From the NCBI GenBank assembly GCA_963830885.1, contig CAWHOA010000022.1:62001-126000 (forward strand): 64,000 nt of DNA, given 5' to 3'. The stretch is from JAIBJN01 sp963830885. GTDB taxonomy: Bacteria; Actinomycetota; Thermoleophilia; Gaiellales; Gaiellaceae. Below the pieces are notes generated by a model, which made no database searches, was not told where the DNA came from, and was given only the letters and a program-made list of their open reading frames with translations. Numbering within the stretch: the stretch's first letter is position 1; the number at the start of each line of letters is the position of its first letter. Both the position numbers and the translations under genes were made by a program. This document shows, piece after piece, positions 14,791-22,745 of the stretch.

Positions 14791-16571
14791 TCGCTGTCTC
14801 TCTGGTTGCGCTGGCCCTCGCGGGGACCGCGGCCGCGACCGTTCCCACCTCCCCGGTCTACGACTCGCACGGCAACCTGATCGAGACGCCGTTCGCGCCC
14901 GCGCCTGCAGAACCCCTCCTGACGGAGGAGGACGCGATCGGCCGCGTGCTCGCCTTCGACAAGGTCGCCGACTGGCTCGACCGCTATCCGGCCGACGGCC
15001 TGACGGACGAGGCCACCTTCGACGAGGACGCCAAGGTCTGGACGGTGAAGGTCTGGTCCGACCTCCCGGACGCCGGCCAGATCGCGCTCGCGAAGGTGGA
15101 CGACACGTCGGGCTCGGTGACGGAGGCGTGGACGGGCCCGCAGGTCGCGTGGAAGATGGCCCGCGGCTACGACGGCGCCTTCGGCCGCAAGATCAACAAC
15201 CCGTGGATCTGGAGCGGGCTCTGCCTCGTTTTCTTCCTCGGCCTCGCCAACCTCCGCAAGCCGCTCTCGGTACGGAATCTCGACCTGCTCGTCCTGCTCT
15301 CGTTCGGGATCTCGCTCTACTTCTTCAACCGGGGCGAGATCTTCATTGCCATGCCGCTCGCCTACCCGCCGCTGCTCTACCTGCTGGGGCGCATGGCCTG
15401 GATCGGCTGGAAGGGCCGCGGGACACCGGGGACGCCGCTCTGGCCGGTCTGGGTCCTCCTCGCCGCGACGGTCTTCCTCGCCGGCTTCCGCTTCGGCATG
15501 AACCTGCGCGCGTCGAACGTGATCGACGTCGGCCTCGCGGGCGTGATCGGCGCGCAGCGGATCGTCGAGGACGGGCAGGCGCCGTACGGGAACATGCCGG
15601 AGGACGAAGGGGAGGAGTGCGGTGAGCCCGACGCGGACGGCTACGTCCGCGAGCGGATCCAGACGAACGGCCGCTGCGAGGTGGCGAACGGGCGCGGGGA
15701 CACCTACGGTCCGGTCGGCTACCTCGCCTACGTCCCTGGCTTCGTCACGATGGGCTACGACTACGAGTGGGACTACTTACCCGCTGCCCACTTCACGTCG
15801 CTCCTCTGGGACGCGCTGGCGCTGATCGGCATCGGGGCGCTCGGCTACCGCTTCGGCGGCCTTCGCCTGGGGGTGACCCTCGCCTTCGCCTGGGCGGCGT
15901 ACCCCTTCACGCAGTACGTCTCCAGCTCGAACTCGAACGACGCGATCATGCCGGCGCTCCTGATCTGGGGGCTGGTCTTCGTGACCTCGGCCCCCGCGCG
16001 CGGGCTCTTCCTCGGCCTGGCCGCCTGGACGAAGTTCGCCTCGCTGCTCCTCCTGCCGCTCTGGGCCTCCTACCCGAAGGCCTGGAAGTGGCCGCGGCAG
16101 CAGCTCCTCTTCGCGGCCGGCTTCCTCGCGGCCACGGTGCTGGCGTTCTGGGTGCTCCTGCTCGAGCCCGACCCGATCCATGCCGCGCGCGTCTTCTGGG
16201 ACCGGACGTTCGGCTGGCAGCTCTCGCGGGAGTCACCCTTCTCGATCTGGGACTGGAAGGAGTACCCGGGCTTCCCCGACCTCCACGTCCTGCAGACCGT
16301 CCTCAAGGGGCTGCTCGTGGCGGCCGCGGTCGTGCTCGCCTTCATCCCTCGCACGCGCAACGTCGTCCAGCTCGCAGCCCTCACCGCGGCCTTGCTGATC
16401 GGCTTCGAGCTCGTCCTGACGCATTGGTTCTACCTCTACATCCCCTGGTTCTTCCCCTTCGTGGCGTTCGCGGTGCTGGTGCCGGCTGCGGTCCGGGTGG
16501 CGGAGCCGGAGCCGCTCCCCGAGGATTCGGGCGATGAGCGCCAGGTCGGAGAGCTCGTCCCCAGCCGCTGA
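14736..16571 (+). CDS. polytopic membrane protein, GT-C glycosyltransferase-like
   Basis: About 611 aa. A signal-anchor (VVAVSLVALALAGTAAA) and a ~120-residue extracytoplasmic part precede about ten transmembrane helices, with a GT-C-like distribution. Conserved-looking loop motifs are YGNMPEDEGEECGEPD, RGDTYGPVGYLAYVP and SSSNSNDAIMPAL. It probably uses a polyprenyl-phosphate sugar donor on the outer face, as neighbours GtrA and a GT87 protein suggest, but no catalytic residue can be named. The start is uncertain: GTG 14736 is the first plausible codon, within the gtrA end; no ATG fits. Confidence 0.72.
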   Translation: MELRGQQALELPTTAFRVVAVSLVALALAGTAAATVPTSPVYDSHGNLIETPFAPAPAEPLLTEEDAIGRVLAFDKVADWLDRYPADGLTDEATFDEDAKVWTVKVWSDLPDAGQIALAKVDDTSGSVTEAWTGPQVAWKMARGYDGAFGRKINNPWIWSGLCLVFFLGLANLRKPLSVRNLDLLVLLSFGISLYFFNRGEIFIAMPLAYPPLLYLLGRMAWIGWKGRGTPGTPLWPVWVLLAATVFLAGFRFGMNLRASNVIDVGLAGVIGAQRIVEDGQAPYGNMPEDEGEECGEPDADGYVRERIQTNGRCEVANGRGDTYGPVGYLAYVPGFVTMGYDYEWDYLPAAHFTSLLWDALALIGIGALGYRFGGLRLGVTLAFAWAAYPFTQYVSSSNSNDAIMPALLIWGLVFVTSAPARGLFLGLAAWTKFASLLLLPLWASYPKAWKWPRQQLLFAAGFLAATVLAFWVLLLEPDPIHAARVFWDRTFGWQLSRESPFSIWDWKEYPGFPDLHVLQTVLKGLLVAAAVVLAFIPRTRNVVQLAALTAALLIGFELVLTHWFYLYIPWFFPFVAFAVLVPAAVRVAEPEPLPEDSGDERQVGELVPSR

Positions 16572-17769
16572 CGTCGGCCTGGTCCTCCTGACGCTGGCCG
16601 TCGGCCTCGGCGTCCTGACCGCGTCCTGGGCCACGTTGCACCTGCCCCCCTTCGAGGGGTACCAGATCATCGACACGCCGGTCTACCAGGAATATGGGGA
16701 GGCGATTGCGTCCGGCCAGGTGCCCTACCGGGACTTCGCCCTCGAGTACCCGCCCGGCGCCCTGCCGATGTTCTGGCTGCCCACGCTCGGGCCGGCCGAG
16801 CACTACCGCTCGCTCTTCGAGCTCCTCATGTGGTTCTGCGCGGCGGGTCTGCTCGTCCTGCTCGTGCGTGCCGCCGCGGCCCTCGACGCGCCGCCTCGTC
16901 GGCTGCTCGCCGCCGCGGTCGCAGTCGGGCTCTTCCCGCTCGCCCTGGGAACGGTGGTGCTGACGCGCTACGACCTCTGGCCCGCGCTGCTCACGGCGGC
17001 GGCGCTCGCCGCCGTCCTGGGTGGGCGGGAGCGGCTCGGCCTGGCCGTCCTCGGGATCGCCGTCGCTGCGAAGATCTACCCGCTCGTCCTTCTGCCGCCG
17101 CTGCTCGTCTACGTGGCGCGGCGCAGCGGCCGGAGAGAGGCGGGGATCACCCTCGGCGCGTTCGCGGCGGCGCTCGCCGTGATCGTCGTGCCGTTCGCGC
17201 TGATCGCGCCGGAGGGACTCGTCGACTCGGTCGAGCGGCAGCTCGGGCGGCCGCTCCAGATCGAGAGCCTGGGCGCCTCGCTGCTCCTCGCCGCCAAGCA
17301 GCTGGGCCTTTACGACCCGGTGGTCGTCTCCTCGCACGGGTCGCAGAACCTGGACGGGTCGCTCCCCGACGCGCTGGCCGGAGGACAGACCGTGCTGCAG
17401 GCGGCGGCGCTGATCGCGGTCTGGATCCTGTTCGCGCGCGGGCCGGCGACGGCCGAGCGGCTGGTCGCCGCCTGCGCGGCCTCCGTCGTCGTCTTCGTTG
17501 CGTTCGGGAAGGTGCTCTCGCCGCAGTTCCTCATCTGGCTCGTCCCCGTGGCCCTGCTGCTGGGAGGGGCGATCGGTGTCGCAGCCGGTGTCCTCTTCGG
17601 CGCGGCGCTCGTGACCACACAGCTCTGGTTTCCGAGCCGCTACTGGGACCTGGTCGACCTGCAGCCGGTCGGCTGGCTCGCGCTCGTCCGCAACGTGCTC
17701 CTGGTGGCGCTCGCCGTCGTGCTCGTCGTGGCTATGGAACGGGCACGCGGACAGCCTCGCAGCGCGTAG
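16534..17769 (+). CDS. GT87-family (DUF2029) membrane glycosyltransferase
   Basis: 411 aa, about ten transmembrane helices. The GT-C/GT87 pattern is visible: DTPVYQEYGEAIASGQVPYRDFALEYPPGALP (with the acidic loop residues), TRYDLWPALLTAAALAAVL, LGIAVAAKIYPLVLLPPLL and GKVLSPQFLIWLVP. GT87 enzymes transfer mannose or similar sugars from polyprenyl-phosphate donors in actinobacterial envelope glycans; the substrate here is unknown. Overlaps the upstream membrane protein by 38 nt. Its 3' end overlaps the convergent phosphodiesterase gene. Confidence 0.83.
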   Translation: MSARSESSSPAADVGLVLLTLAVGLGVLTASWATLHLPPFEGYQIIDTPVYQEYGEAIASGQVPYRDFALEYPPGALPMFWLPTLGPAEHYRSLFELLMWFCAAGLLVLLVRAAAALDAPPRRLLAAAVAVGLFPLALGTVVLTRYDLWPALLTAAALAAVLGGRERLGLAVLGIAVAAKIYPLVLLPPLLVYVARRSGRREAGITLGAFAAALAVIVVPFALIAPEGLVDSVERQLGRPLQIESLGASLLLAAKQLGLYDPVVVSSHGSQNLDGSLPDALAGGQTVLQAAALIAVWILFARGPATAERLVAACAASVVVFVAFGKVLSPQFLIWLVPVALLLGGAIGVAAGVLFGAALVTTQLWFPSRYWDLVDLQPVGWLALVRNVLLVALAVVLVVAMERARGQPRSA

Positions 17770-18514
17770 CGCGGCCGTCGGGGTCGCACTCCACCAGGAC
17801 GCCCTCGATGCGGACGTCCCCGTCGGCGGGGTGGAACCGGACCGGGATCCCGGTCTTCATGCGCTGGATCGCCAGCTCAGCCCGGACGCCGATCACCGAG
17901 TCGTGGGGGCCGGTCATCCCCGCGTCGGTGATCGCCGCCGTCCCTCCGGGGAGGACGCGCGCGTCGTTCGTCTGCACGTGCGTGTGCGTCCCGAGCACGG
18001 CGGTGACCCTGCCGTCGAGCAGGCGGGCGAGCGCGATCTTCTCGCTCGTCGCCTCGGCGTGGAAGTCGACGAGGACGACCGGCGTCTGCGCGCGTGCCTC
18101 CTCGACCAGCGCGTCCACGACCCGGAACGGATGGACCGGTGTCGGCAGGAAGAGCTGGCCCTGGAGGTTGAGCACGGCGACGGCCGTGCCGTTCCGGGCC
18201 TCAGCGAACGTCAGGCCACGACCCGGAATCCCCAGGTCGCCGAAGTTCGCCGGCCGGAGCACGCGTGGGTCGGACTCGAGCATGGGCACGAGATCGCGGT
18301 GCCGCCAGACGTGGTTTCCGGTCGTGATCACGTCGGCGCCCGCCTCGAGGATCCGCGCGGCCAGCTTCGCCGTGAGCCCGATGCCGTCCGCAGCGTTCTC
18401 GCCGTTCACGACGCAGAAGTCGACGTCGAGCTCGTGCTTGAGCTCGGGCAGGCGGTCGGTCACCGCTCTCCTGCCGGGCGGGCCGAACACGTCGCCGATG
18501 AAGAGGAGCTTCAG
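17732..18514 (-). CDS. YmdB-family metallophosphoesterase
   Basis: 260 aa. Calcineurin-fold phosphodiesterase of the YmdB type (2',3'- or 3',5'-cyclic nucleotide hydrolysis). Metal-site motifs are NGENAADGIGLT, TTGNHVWRH, VDFHAEATSEK and GTHTHVQTND. The family's first metal ligand sits in FIGDVFG, which lies upstream of every ATG/GTG/TTG; reading it requires the CTG at 18514 (protein LKLLFIGDVFGPPG), so I place the start there. That CTG is 14 nt after the stop of the M23-like gene, suggesting re-initiation. Cellular role is probably RNA or cyclic-nucleotide turnover; unproven. Confidence 0.87.
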   Translation of the reverse strand: MKLLFIGDVFGPPGRRAVTDRLPELKHELDVDFCVVNGENAADGIGLTAKLAARILEAGADVITTGNHVWRHRDLVPMLESDPRVLRPANFGDLGIPGRGLTFAEARNGTAVAVLNLQGQLFLPTPVHPFRVVDALVEEARAQTPVVLVDFHAEATSEKIALARLLDGRVTAVLGTHTHVQTNDARVLPGGTAAITDAGMTGPHDSVIGVRAELAIQRMKTGIPVRFHPADGDVRIEGVLVECDPDGRATRCEAVRVPVP

Positions 18515-18528
18515 CGGACGGGGCCGAT

Positions 18529-19545
18529 CTAGGGGCTCGTCAGGGCCGTGGCGGGGTGCACCTCGAGGTGCACGTGCTGGCCGTTGTCCTGGGTGTAGCG
18601 GGCGAGCCCGGCCCGCTCTACCTCCGAGAGGTCGATGACTCGGCCGATCTTCGTCTTTGCCGACGACACGGTGGAGCCGACCGTCAGCGCCGGGTCGGGC
18701 CGAAGGTTCGTCAACGTGACGACGACCCCGGGCGAGCCGGACGGCTGGATGTCGATCCGGACGCCGTAGACCCGGCCGTTGACGATGTTGTCCGTGATGG
18801 AGATCACGCTGCCGTCCACCGGTGCGTAGACGTCGGTGTCAACCGGCGCGCCGATGTCGAGGCCGCCGGTCTCGGCGCCCACCCCACCCTCGAGCAGGTA
18901 GTAGCGGACGTCCGAGCCGCTCGCGCCGAAGAGCCTGCGGAAGAGCCGCTCGGCGAGACCGGCATTCGCCTGTGTCCCCACCGGCTGGAGCGGAAGGGCG
19001 AGGGTGCCGCTGGCGTGGTAGCCGATTGCGGTGACCCGGCTCTGGTTGACGGGGAGCTGGAGCCGCAGGGCGTCCTGCATGGCGACGATCTGAGGCCTGG
19101 GCGGCCCGGCCGGAAGCAGGCGCGAGGCCGGGGCGGGCCCGGTGACGGAGACGACGGTCTCGCCGCTGCGGCCGAAGACGATCAGGAGCAGGGCGACCAG
19201 GCACCCGGCGGCCACGACGACCAGCGCCGCGGTCCGGCGTGCTCGTCGGGCCTTCGCTCGGGCTTCATCACGCTGGCGCTGCCTTGCCCGCGCGGCAAAG
19301 CCGGGGGCTTCAGTCGTAGCCATCCGCGGCACGGTAACGGAGGCTGCCAGTGCTAGCAAACGCAAGGAGCGCTGCTTGCGGGTGTTTTCGGGCACCTCCT
19401 CGACTCGCGTGGGCTCCGGCTGGAGGGCCAGCGACCCCTGCGTGCCGAACTCCCAGTCCTCCTCGACGCCCCAGAGGTCGACGACGTTCCCGCGCCTTGC
19501 AGGGGCTTCGTGCTCCTGGTCGTAGACGTCAAGCCCAACCGGCAT
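18529..19545 (-). CDS. single-pass membrane protein with degenerate M23 (LytM-like) domain
   Basis: 338 aa if started at ATG 19545; a second candidate start is ATG 19323 (264 aa). Codons between 19545 and about 19400 are strongly G/C at the third position (e.g. the peptide VVDLWGVEEDWEFG), so the long form looks coding. A basic region and transmembrane helix (AALVVVAAGCLVALLLIVF) follow, then an extracytoplasmic domain with the LytM-like GGLDIGAPVDTDVYAPVDGSVISI and a terminal GQHVHLEVHP. The full zinc ligand set of active M23 peptidases (HxxxD ... HxH) is not evident apart from HVH, so it may be a non-catalytic regulator of wall hydrolysis. Confidence 0.75.
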   Translation of the reverse strand: MPVGLDVYDQEHEAPARRGNVVDLWGVEEDWEFGTQGSLALQPEPTRVEEVPENTRKQRSLRLLALAASVTVPRMATTEAPGFAARARQRQRDEARAKARRARRTAALVVVAAGCLVALLLIVFGRSGETVVSVTGPAPASRLLPAGPPRPQIVAMQDALRLQLPVNQSRVTAIGYHASGTLALPLQPVGTQANAGLAERLFRRLFGASGSDVRYYLLEGGVGAETGGLDIGAPVDTDVYAPVDGSVISITDNIVNGRVYGVRIDIQPSGSPGVVVTLTNLRPDPALTVGSTVSSAKTKIGRVIDLSEVERAGLARYTQDNGQHVHLEVHPATALTSP

Positions 19546-19672
19546 CGCTGGCCTCGCGGCATGCTCGCCGTGCTCTCACCTTGCCAAGCGCCCCGGACGA
19601 CCCTGTGGGAGGGCTTGGCGAATCCCTCCGGGCCGCGGGCGCGGGCGTGCGTTTGCGAAGATTCCTGGCGAC

Positions 19673-20644
19673 GTGTCGACCTTTCCGCTCACGCGCCTGC
19701 GCCGGTTCCGGCGTACGGCCGCGCTCCGCTCGATCGTTCGCGAGACGCGCCTCTACCTCGACGACGTCGTCTACCCCCTCTTCGTCTGCCCGGGCGAGGG
19801 CGTCGACCGCCCGCTCGAAGGGCTGCCGGGGATCGCGCAGCGCTCCGTGGACGAGCTCTGCCGGGAGGCCGCCGAGGCGCAGCGCGCCGGCATCCGCGCG
19901 GTCATCCTCTTCGGCATCCCCGAGGAGAAGGACGAGGCCGGGTCGGGCGCCTACGACGAGGACGGGATCGTCCAGCGGGCGCTGCGCGCGCTCCGCGAGG
20001 AGGCGCCGGGCCTCGTGCTCCTCACCGACGTCTGCCTGTGCGAGTACACGTCGCACGGGCACTGCGGCGTCGTCGAGGGAGAGGAGATCCTGAACGACGT
20101 CTCGCTCGAGCTCCTCGCCAGGACGGCAGTGAGCCACGCCGAGGCCGGCGCCGACGCCGTCTGCCCCAGCGACATGCTCGACGGCCGGGTCGGCGCGATC
20201 CGGGGGGCGCTCGACGCCGAGGGCCACGAGCAGCTGCCGATCGTCTCCTACTCGGCCAAGTACGCCTCCGCCTTCTACGGTCCGTTCCGGGAGGCGGCGG
20301 AGTCGACGCCGGCCTTCGGCGACCGCCGGAGCTACCAGATGGATCCGCCCAACGTCCGCGAGGCGTTGCGGGAATGCGAGCTCGATCTCGCCGAGGGCGC
20401 CGACGCGATCATGATCAAGCCGGCGCTCCCGTATCTCGACGTGATCCGGGCCGCCCGCGAGCGGTTCGACGCCCCGCTCTTCGCCTACAACGTCAGCGGG
20501 GAGTACGGGATGGTCAAGGCGGCGGCAGCGCGCGGCTGGCTCGACGAGCGCCAGGCTGCGCTCGAGTCGCTCACCGCGATCAAGCGCGCCGGGGCCGACG
20601 TGATCGTCACGTACTGGGCGCGGGAGCTCGCGGAGTGGCTCTGA
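19673..20644 (+). CDS. hemB: porphobilinogen synthase (delta-aminolevulinate dehydratase)
   Basis: 323 aa. Condenses two 5-aminolevulinate molecules to porphobilinogen in tetrapyrrole synthesis. The zinc site is intact: DVCLCEYTSHGHCG with three cysteines (~residues 119-132). The two active-site lysines are in SYSAKYASAFYGPFREA and AIMIKPALPYLD. The start is GTG 19673. It overlaps hemL by 10 bp. The 127-bp gap upstream is shared with the divergent M23-like gene and contains a GCCAAGC/GCTTGGC inverted repeat. Confidence 0.96.
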   Translation: MSTFPLTRLRRFRRTAALRSIVRETRLYLDDVVYPLFVCPGEGVDRPLEGLPGIAQRSVDELCREAAEAQRAGIRAVILFGIPEEKDEAGSGAYDEDGIVQRALRALREEAPGLVLLTDVCLCEYTSHGHCGVVEGEEILNDVSLELLARTAVSHAEAGADAVCPSDMLDGRVGAIRGALDAEGHEQLPIVSYSAKYASAFYGPFREAAESTPAFGDRRSYQMDPPNVREALRECELDLAEGADAIMIKPALPYLDVIRAARERFDAPLFAYNVSGEYGMVKAAAARGWLDERQAALESLTAIKRAGADVIVTYWARELAEWL

Positions 20645-21921
20645 AACGGGTTCTCGAGGCCAGCGGGCTGTTCGGGCGGGCGGTCGATGTCATCCCAGGT
20701 GGGGTCAACTCGCCGGTTCGCGCCTGGGGCGCCGTCGGCGCCGGGGAGCCGTTTTTCGCCGCACGGGGCGAGGGTGCGTACCTCTGGGACGCGGAAGGCA
20801 ACCGCTACCTCGACTTGGTTCTGTCCTGGGGGCCGCTGGTCTTCGGGCATGCCGACCCGGAGGTCGTGGAGGCCGTGCAGGAGGCCGCAGCCGCCGGGAC
20901 GACCTTCGGTGCGCCGACCGAGCGCGAGGTCGCCCTCGCCGAGGAGCTGGTCGACGCCGTCCCGTCCGTCGAGAAGGTGCGTCTCGTCTCCTCGGGGACG
21001 GAAGCGGCCATGAGTGCGCTCCGCCTCGCGCGCGGCGTAACCGGCCGCGACCTCGTCCTCAAGTTCGCAGGCTGCTACCACGGCCACGCCGACGGGCTGC
21101 TCGCCGCGGCCGGATCCGGGCTTGCCACGCTCGGGATCCCGTCCTCTCCGGGGGTGCCCGCGGGCGCCGCAGCGGCCACAGTGGTCTGCGCCTACAACAA
21201 CGCCGAGGGCGTGAGCGCGGCGGTCGAGGCGCACGGGGACCGCCTCGCGGCGATCATCGTCGAGCCGGTCGCGGGGAACATGGGCGTCGTCCCGCCGGAG
21301 CCCGGCTTCCTCGAGGCGCTGCGCGCGCTCTGCGACGCCTCGGGCGCCCTGCTCGTCTTCGACGAGGTCATCACCGGCTTCCGCGTCGCGCGCGGCGGCG
21401 CGCAGGAGCTCTACGGCGTCGCGCCGGATCTCACCGTCCTCGGCAAGATCGCCGGCGGCGGGCTGCCGCTGGCGGCCTTCGGCGGCCGGGCGGAGGTCAT
21501 GGACGAGCTCGCGCCGGCCGGGCCCGTCTACCAGGCCGGCACGCTGTCCGGAAACCCGCTTGCGACGGCCGCGGCGCTCGTCGTCCTGCGCCGCCTGCGC
21601 GATCCCGCCGTCTATGAGCGGCTGGAGGCGACCGGCGCGCAGCTGGAGGCGGGGTTGCGAGCCGCCGCCGGCGACGAGCCGGTCTGCGTCCAGCGCGTCG
21701 GCGCGATGGCGACGTTGTTCTTCCGCGAGGGGCCGGTGCGGAGCTTCGAGGAGGCCTCCGCGAGCGACACCGACCGCTACGGCGCCTGGTTCCGGCACCT
21801 GCTCGCGCGAGGGGTGTACGTCGCGCCGTCGCAGTTCGAGGCGTTGTTCCCCTCGACCGCGCACGGCGAGGCCGAGATCGACTCGACCGTGGAGGCGGCG
21901 CATGAGTTCTTCCGCGGCTGA
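20635..21921 (+). CDS. hemL: glutamate-1-semialdehyde 2,1-aminomutase
   Basis: 428 aa. PLP enzyme making 5-aminolevulinate, the substrate of HemB, by the C5 pathway. Motifs: PGGVNSPVRAWGAVG near the N-terminus, SSGTEAAMSALRLARG, FDEVITGFRVARGGAQ, and the PLP lysine in TVLGKIAGGGLPLAAFGG. The start GTG at 20635 (protein VALKRVLEASGLF) overlaps the hemB stop by 10 bp, consistent with translational coupling. Followed by a short unknown gene overlapping its end. Confidence 0.96.
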   Translation: MALKRVLEASGLFGRAVDVIPGGVNSPVRAWGAVGAGEPFFAARGEGAYLWDAEGNRYLDLVLSWGPLVFGHADPEVVEAVQEAAAAGTTFGAPTEREVALAEELVDAVPSVEKVRLVSSGTEAAMSALRLARGVTGRDLVLKFAGCYHGHADGLLAAAGSGLATLGIPSSPGVPAGAAAATVVCAYNNAEGVSAAVEAHGDRLAAIIVEPVAGNMGVVPPEPGFLEALRALCDASGALLVFDEVITGFRVARGGAQELYGVAPDLTVLGKIAGGGLPLAAFGGRAEVMDELAPAGPVYQAGTLSGNPLATAAALVVLRRLRDPAVYERLEATGAQLEAGLRAAAGDEPVCVQRVGAMATLFFREGPVRSFEEASASDTDRYGAWFRHLLARGVYVAPSQFEALFPSTAHGEAEIDSTVEAAHEFFRG

Positions 21922-22450
21922 TCTCGGCATCTGGGCGACGATCGCCGAGGAGGCGGAGCGCGAGAGCGTGCTCTGGTCGGCTGCCCTTCGGCGGTCCGGC
22001 GAGCGGGACGAGACGCCTGTCTTCTCTTCGCTGGCCGGCGGGACCTACGCCCTCGGGCTCGAGTCCATCTACGAGGGCTACCTCCTCCACTATGGGCGGC
22101 CCAGGCTCTTCGCGCCCGCCGACTCCGACACGGCGATCCTGCTCGGCGACTACCTCTACGCGCACGGGCTCGTGCGCGTCGCGGCACACGGCGAGGTCGC
22201 CGTCGTCTCCGACCTTGCCGAGCTCGTCTCCCTGTGCGCGCAACTCCGTGCGGAGAAGCGCGATGGCGACGGCGCCGCCTGGGCGGGGACGGTCAGCCTG
22301 CTCGGGGCCGCGGACGGCCGGCTGGAGGCGGCGCGTGCGGCGCTCAGGCTCGACCGCGACCCGGGCCCGCTGCTCGCTCTTGCGCAGCTCGAGGCCGGCG
22401 AGGACACCGTCGAGCGCGCCCTCGTGCTGCACGCCGGTCTCGTCGCTTAG
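21902..22450 (+). CDS. conserved-looking hypothetical protein after hemL
   Basis: 182 aa, soluble, alpha-helical and acidic. It overlaps hemL by 20 nt and so belongs to the same operon. I do not recognise a family. The segment LLGDYLYAHGLVRVAAHGE resembles the GDY-(L/F)-A helix of polyprenyl diphosphate synthases (the synthase at 28161 has TGDYLFARAF), but there are no Asp-rich DDxxD motifs, so it cannot be a catalytic synthase. It could be a small helical partner subunit or an unrelated protein. The end touches the left arm of palindromic repeat copy B. Confidence 0.65.
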   Translation: MSSSAADLGIWATIAEEAERESVLWSAALRRSGERDETPVFSSLAGGTYALGLESIYEGYLLHYGRPRLFAPADSDTAILLGDYLYAHGLVRVAAHGEVAVVSDLAELVSLCAQLRAEKRDGDGAAWAGTVSLLGAADGRLEAARAALRLDRDPGPLLALAQLEAGEDTVERALVLHAGLVA

Positions 22451-22541
22451 GAACACGTCTCAGAACGCCCTGTGCCGCCGGGCCGCGCTGCTCGACCATC
22501 GCACCCCGGCGGCGAGGCGTCATTCTGAGACGTGTTCTAAG
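22446..22541. repeat. promoter-carrying palindromic repeat, copy B
   Basis: Terminal inverted repeats of about 21 bp: 22446-22467 (starting CTTAGGAACACGTCTCAG) and 22521-22541, nearly exact complements with one extra G and one mismatch. The internal 22498-22522 match copy A (6189-6213) at 24 of 25 bases. The right end supplies TAAGAT, the -10 box of the 52-aa gene that follows. Same design as copy A: inverted ends, shared GC-rich core, downstream promoter. Confidence 0.65.
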
Positions 22542-22550
22542 ATCTCCACC

Positions 22551-22709
22551 ATGCTGACCGCCCTGGTCCTCGCCGCCGAGAAGTCCACGGCCGAGGAAGG
22601 CCGCGACATCATCATCGGGATGCTCCTGACGGGGCTCATCTTCGTCGGCGTGATCGCGATCGGCGAGTTCAGCCGCTGGTTTCGCCGCCGCCGCGGCGCC
22701 GCTCACTGA
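22551..22709 (+). CDS. 52-aa single-pass membrane protein
   Basis: MLTALVLAAEKSTAEEGRD, then one transmembrane helix (IIIGMLLTGLIFVGVIAIGE) and a basic C-terminus (FSRWFRRRRGAAH), so probably N-out. TAAGAT (22538-22543) lies exactly 7 nt before the ATG, giving a leaderless promoter contributed by the palindromic repeat. The reading frame has high third-position GC. No family recognised; immediately upstream of ubiD and the respiratory cluster. Confidence 0.6.
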   Translation: MLTALVLAAEKSTAEEGRDIIIGMLLTGLIFVGVIAIGEFSRWFRRRRGAAH

Positions 22710-22745
22710 GCGCTGACGGAGACGCGCGCGGATAGACTCGAACCG

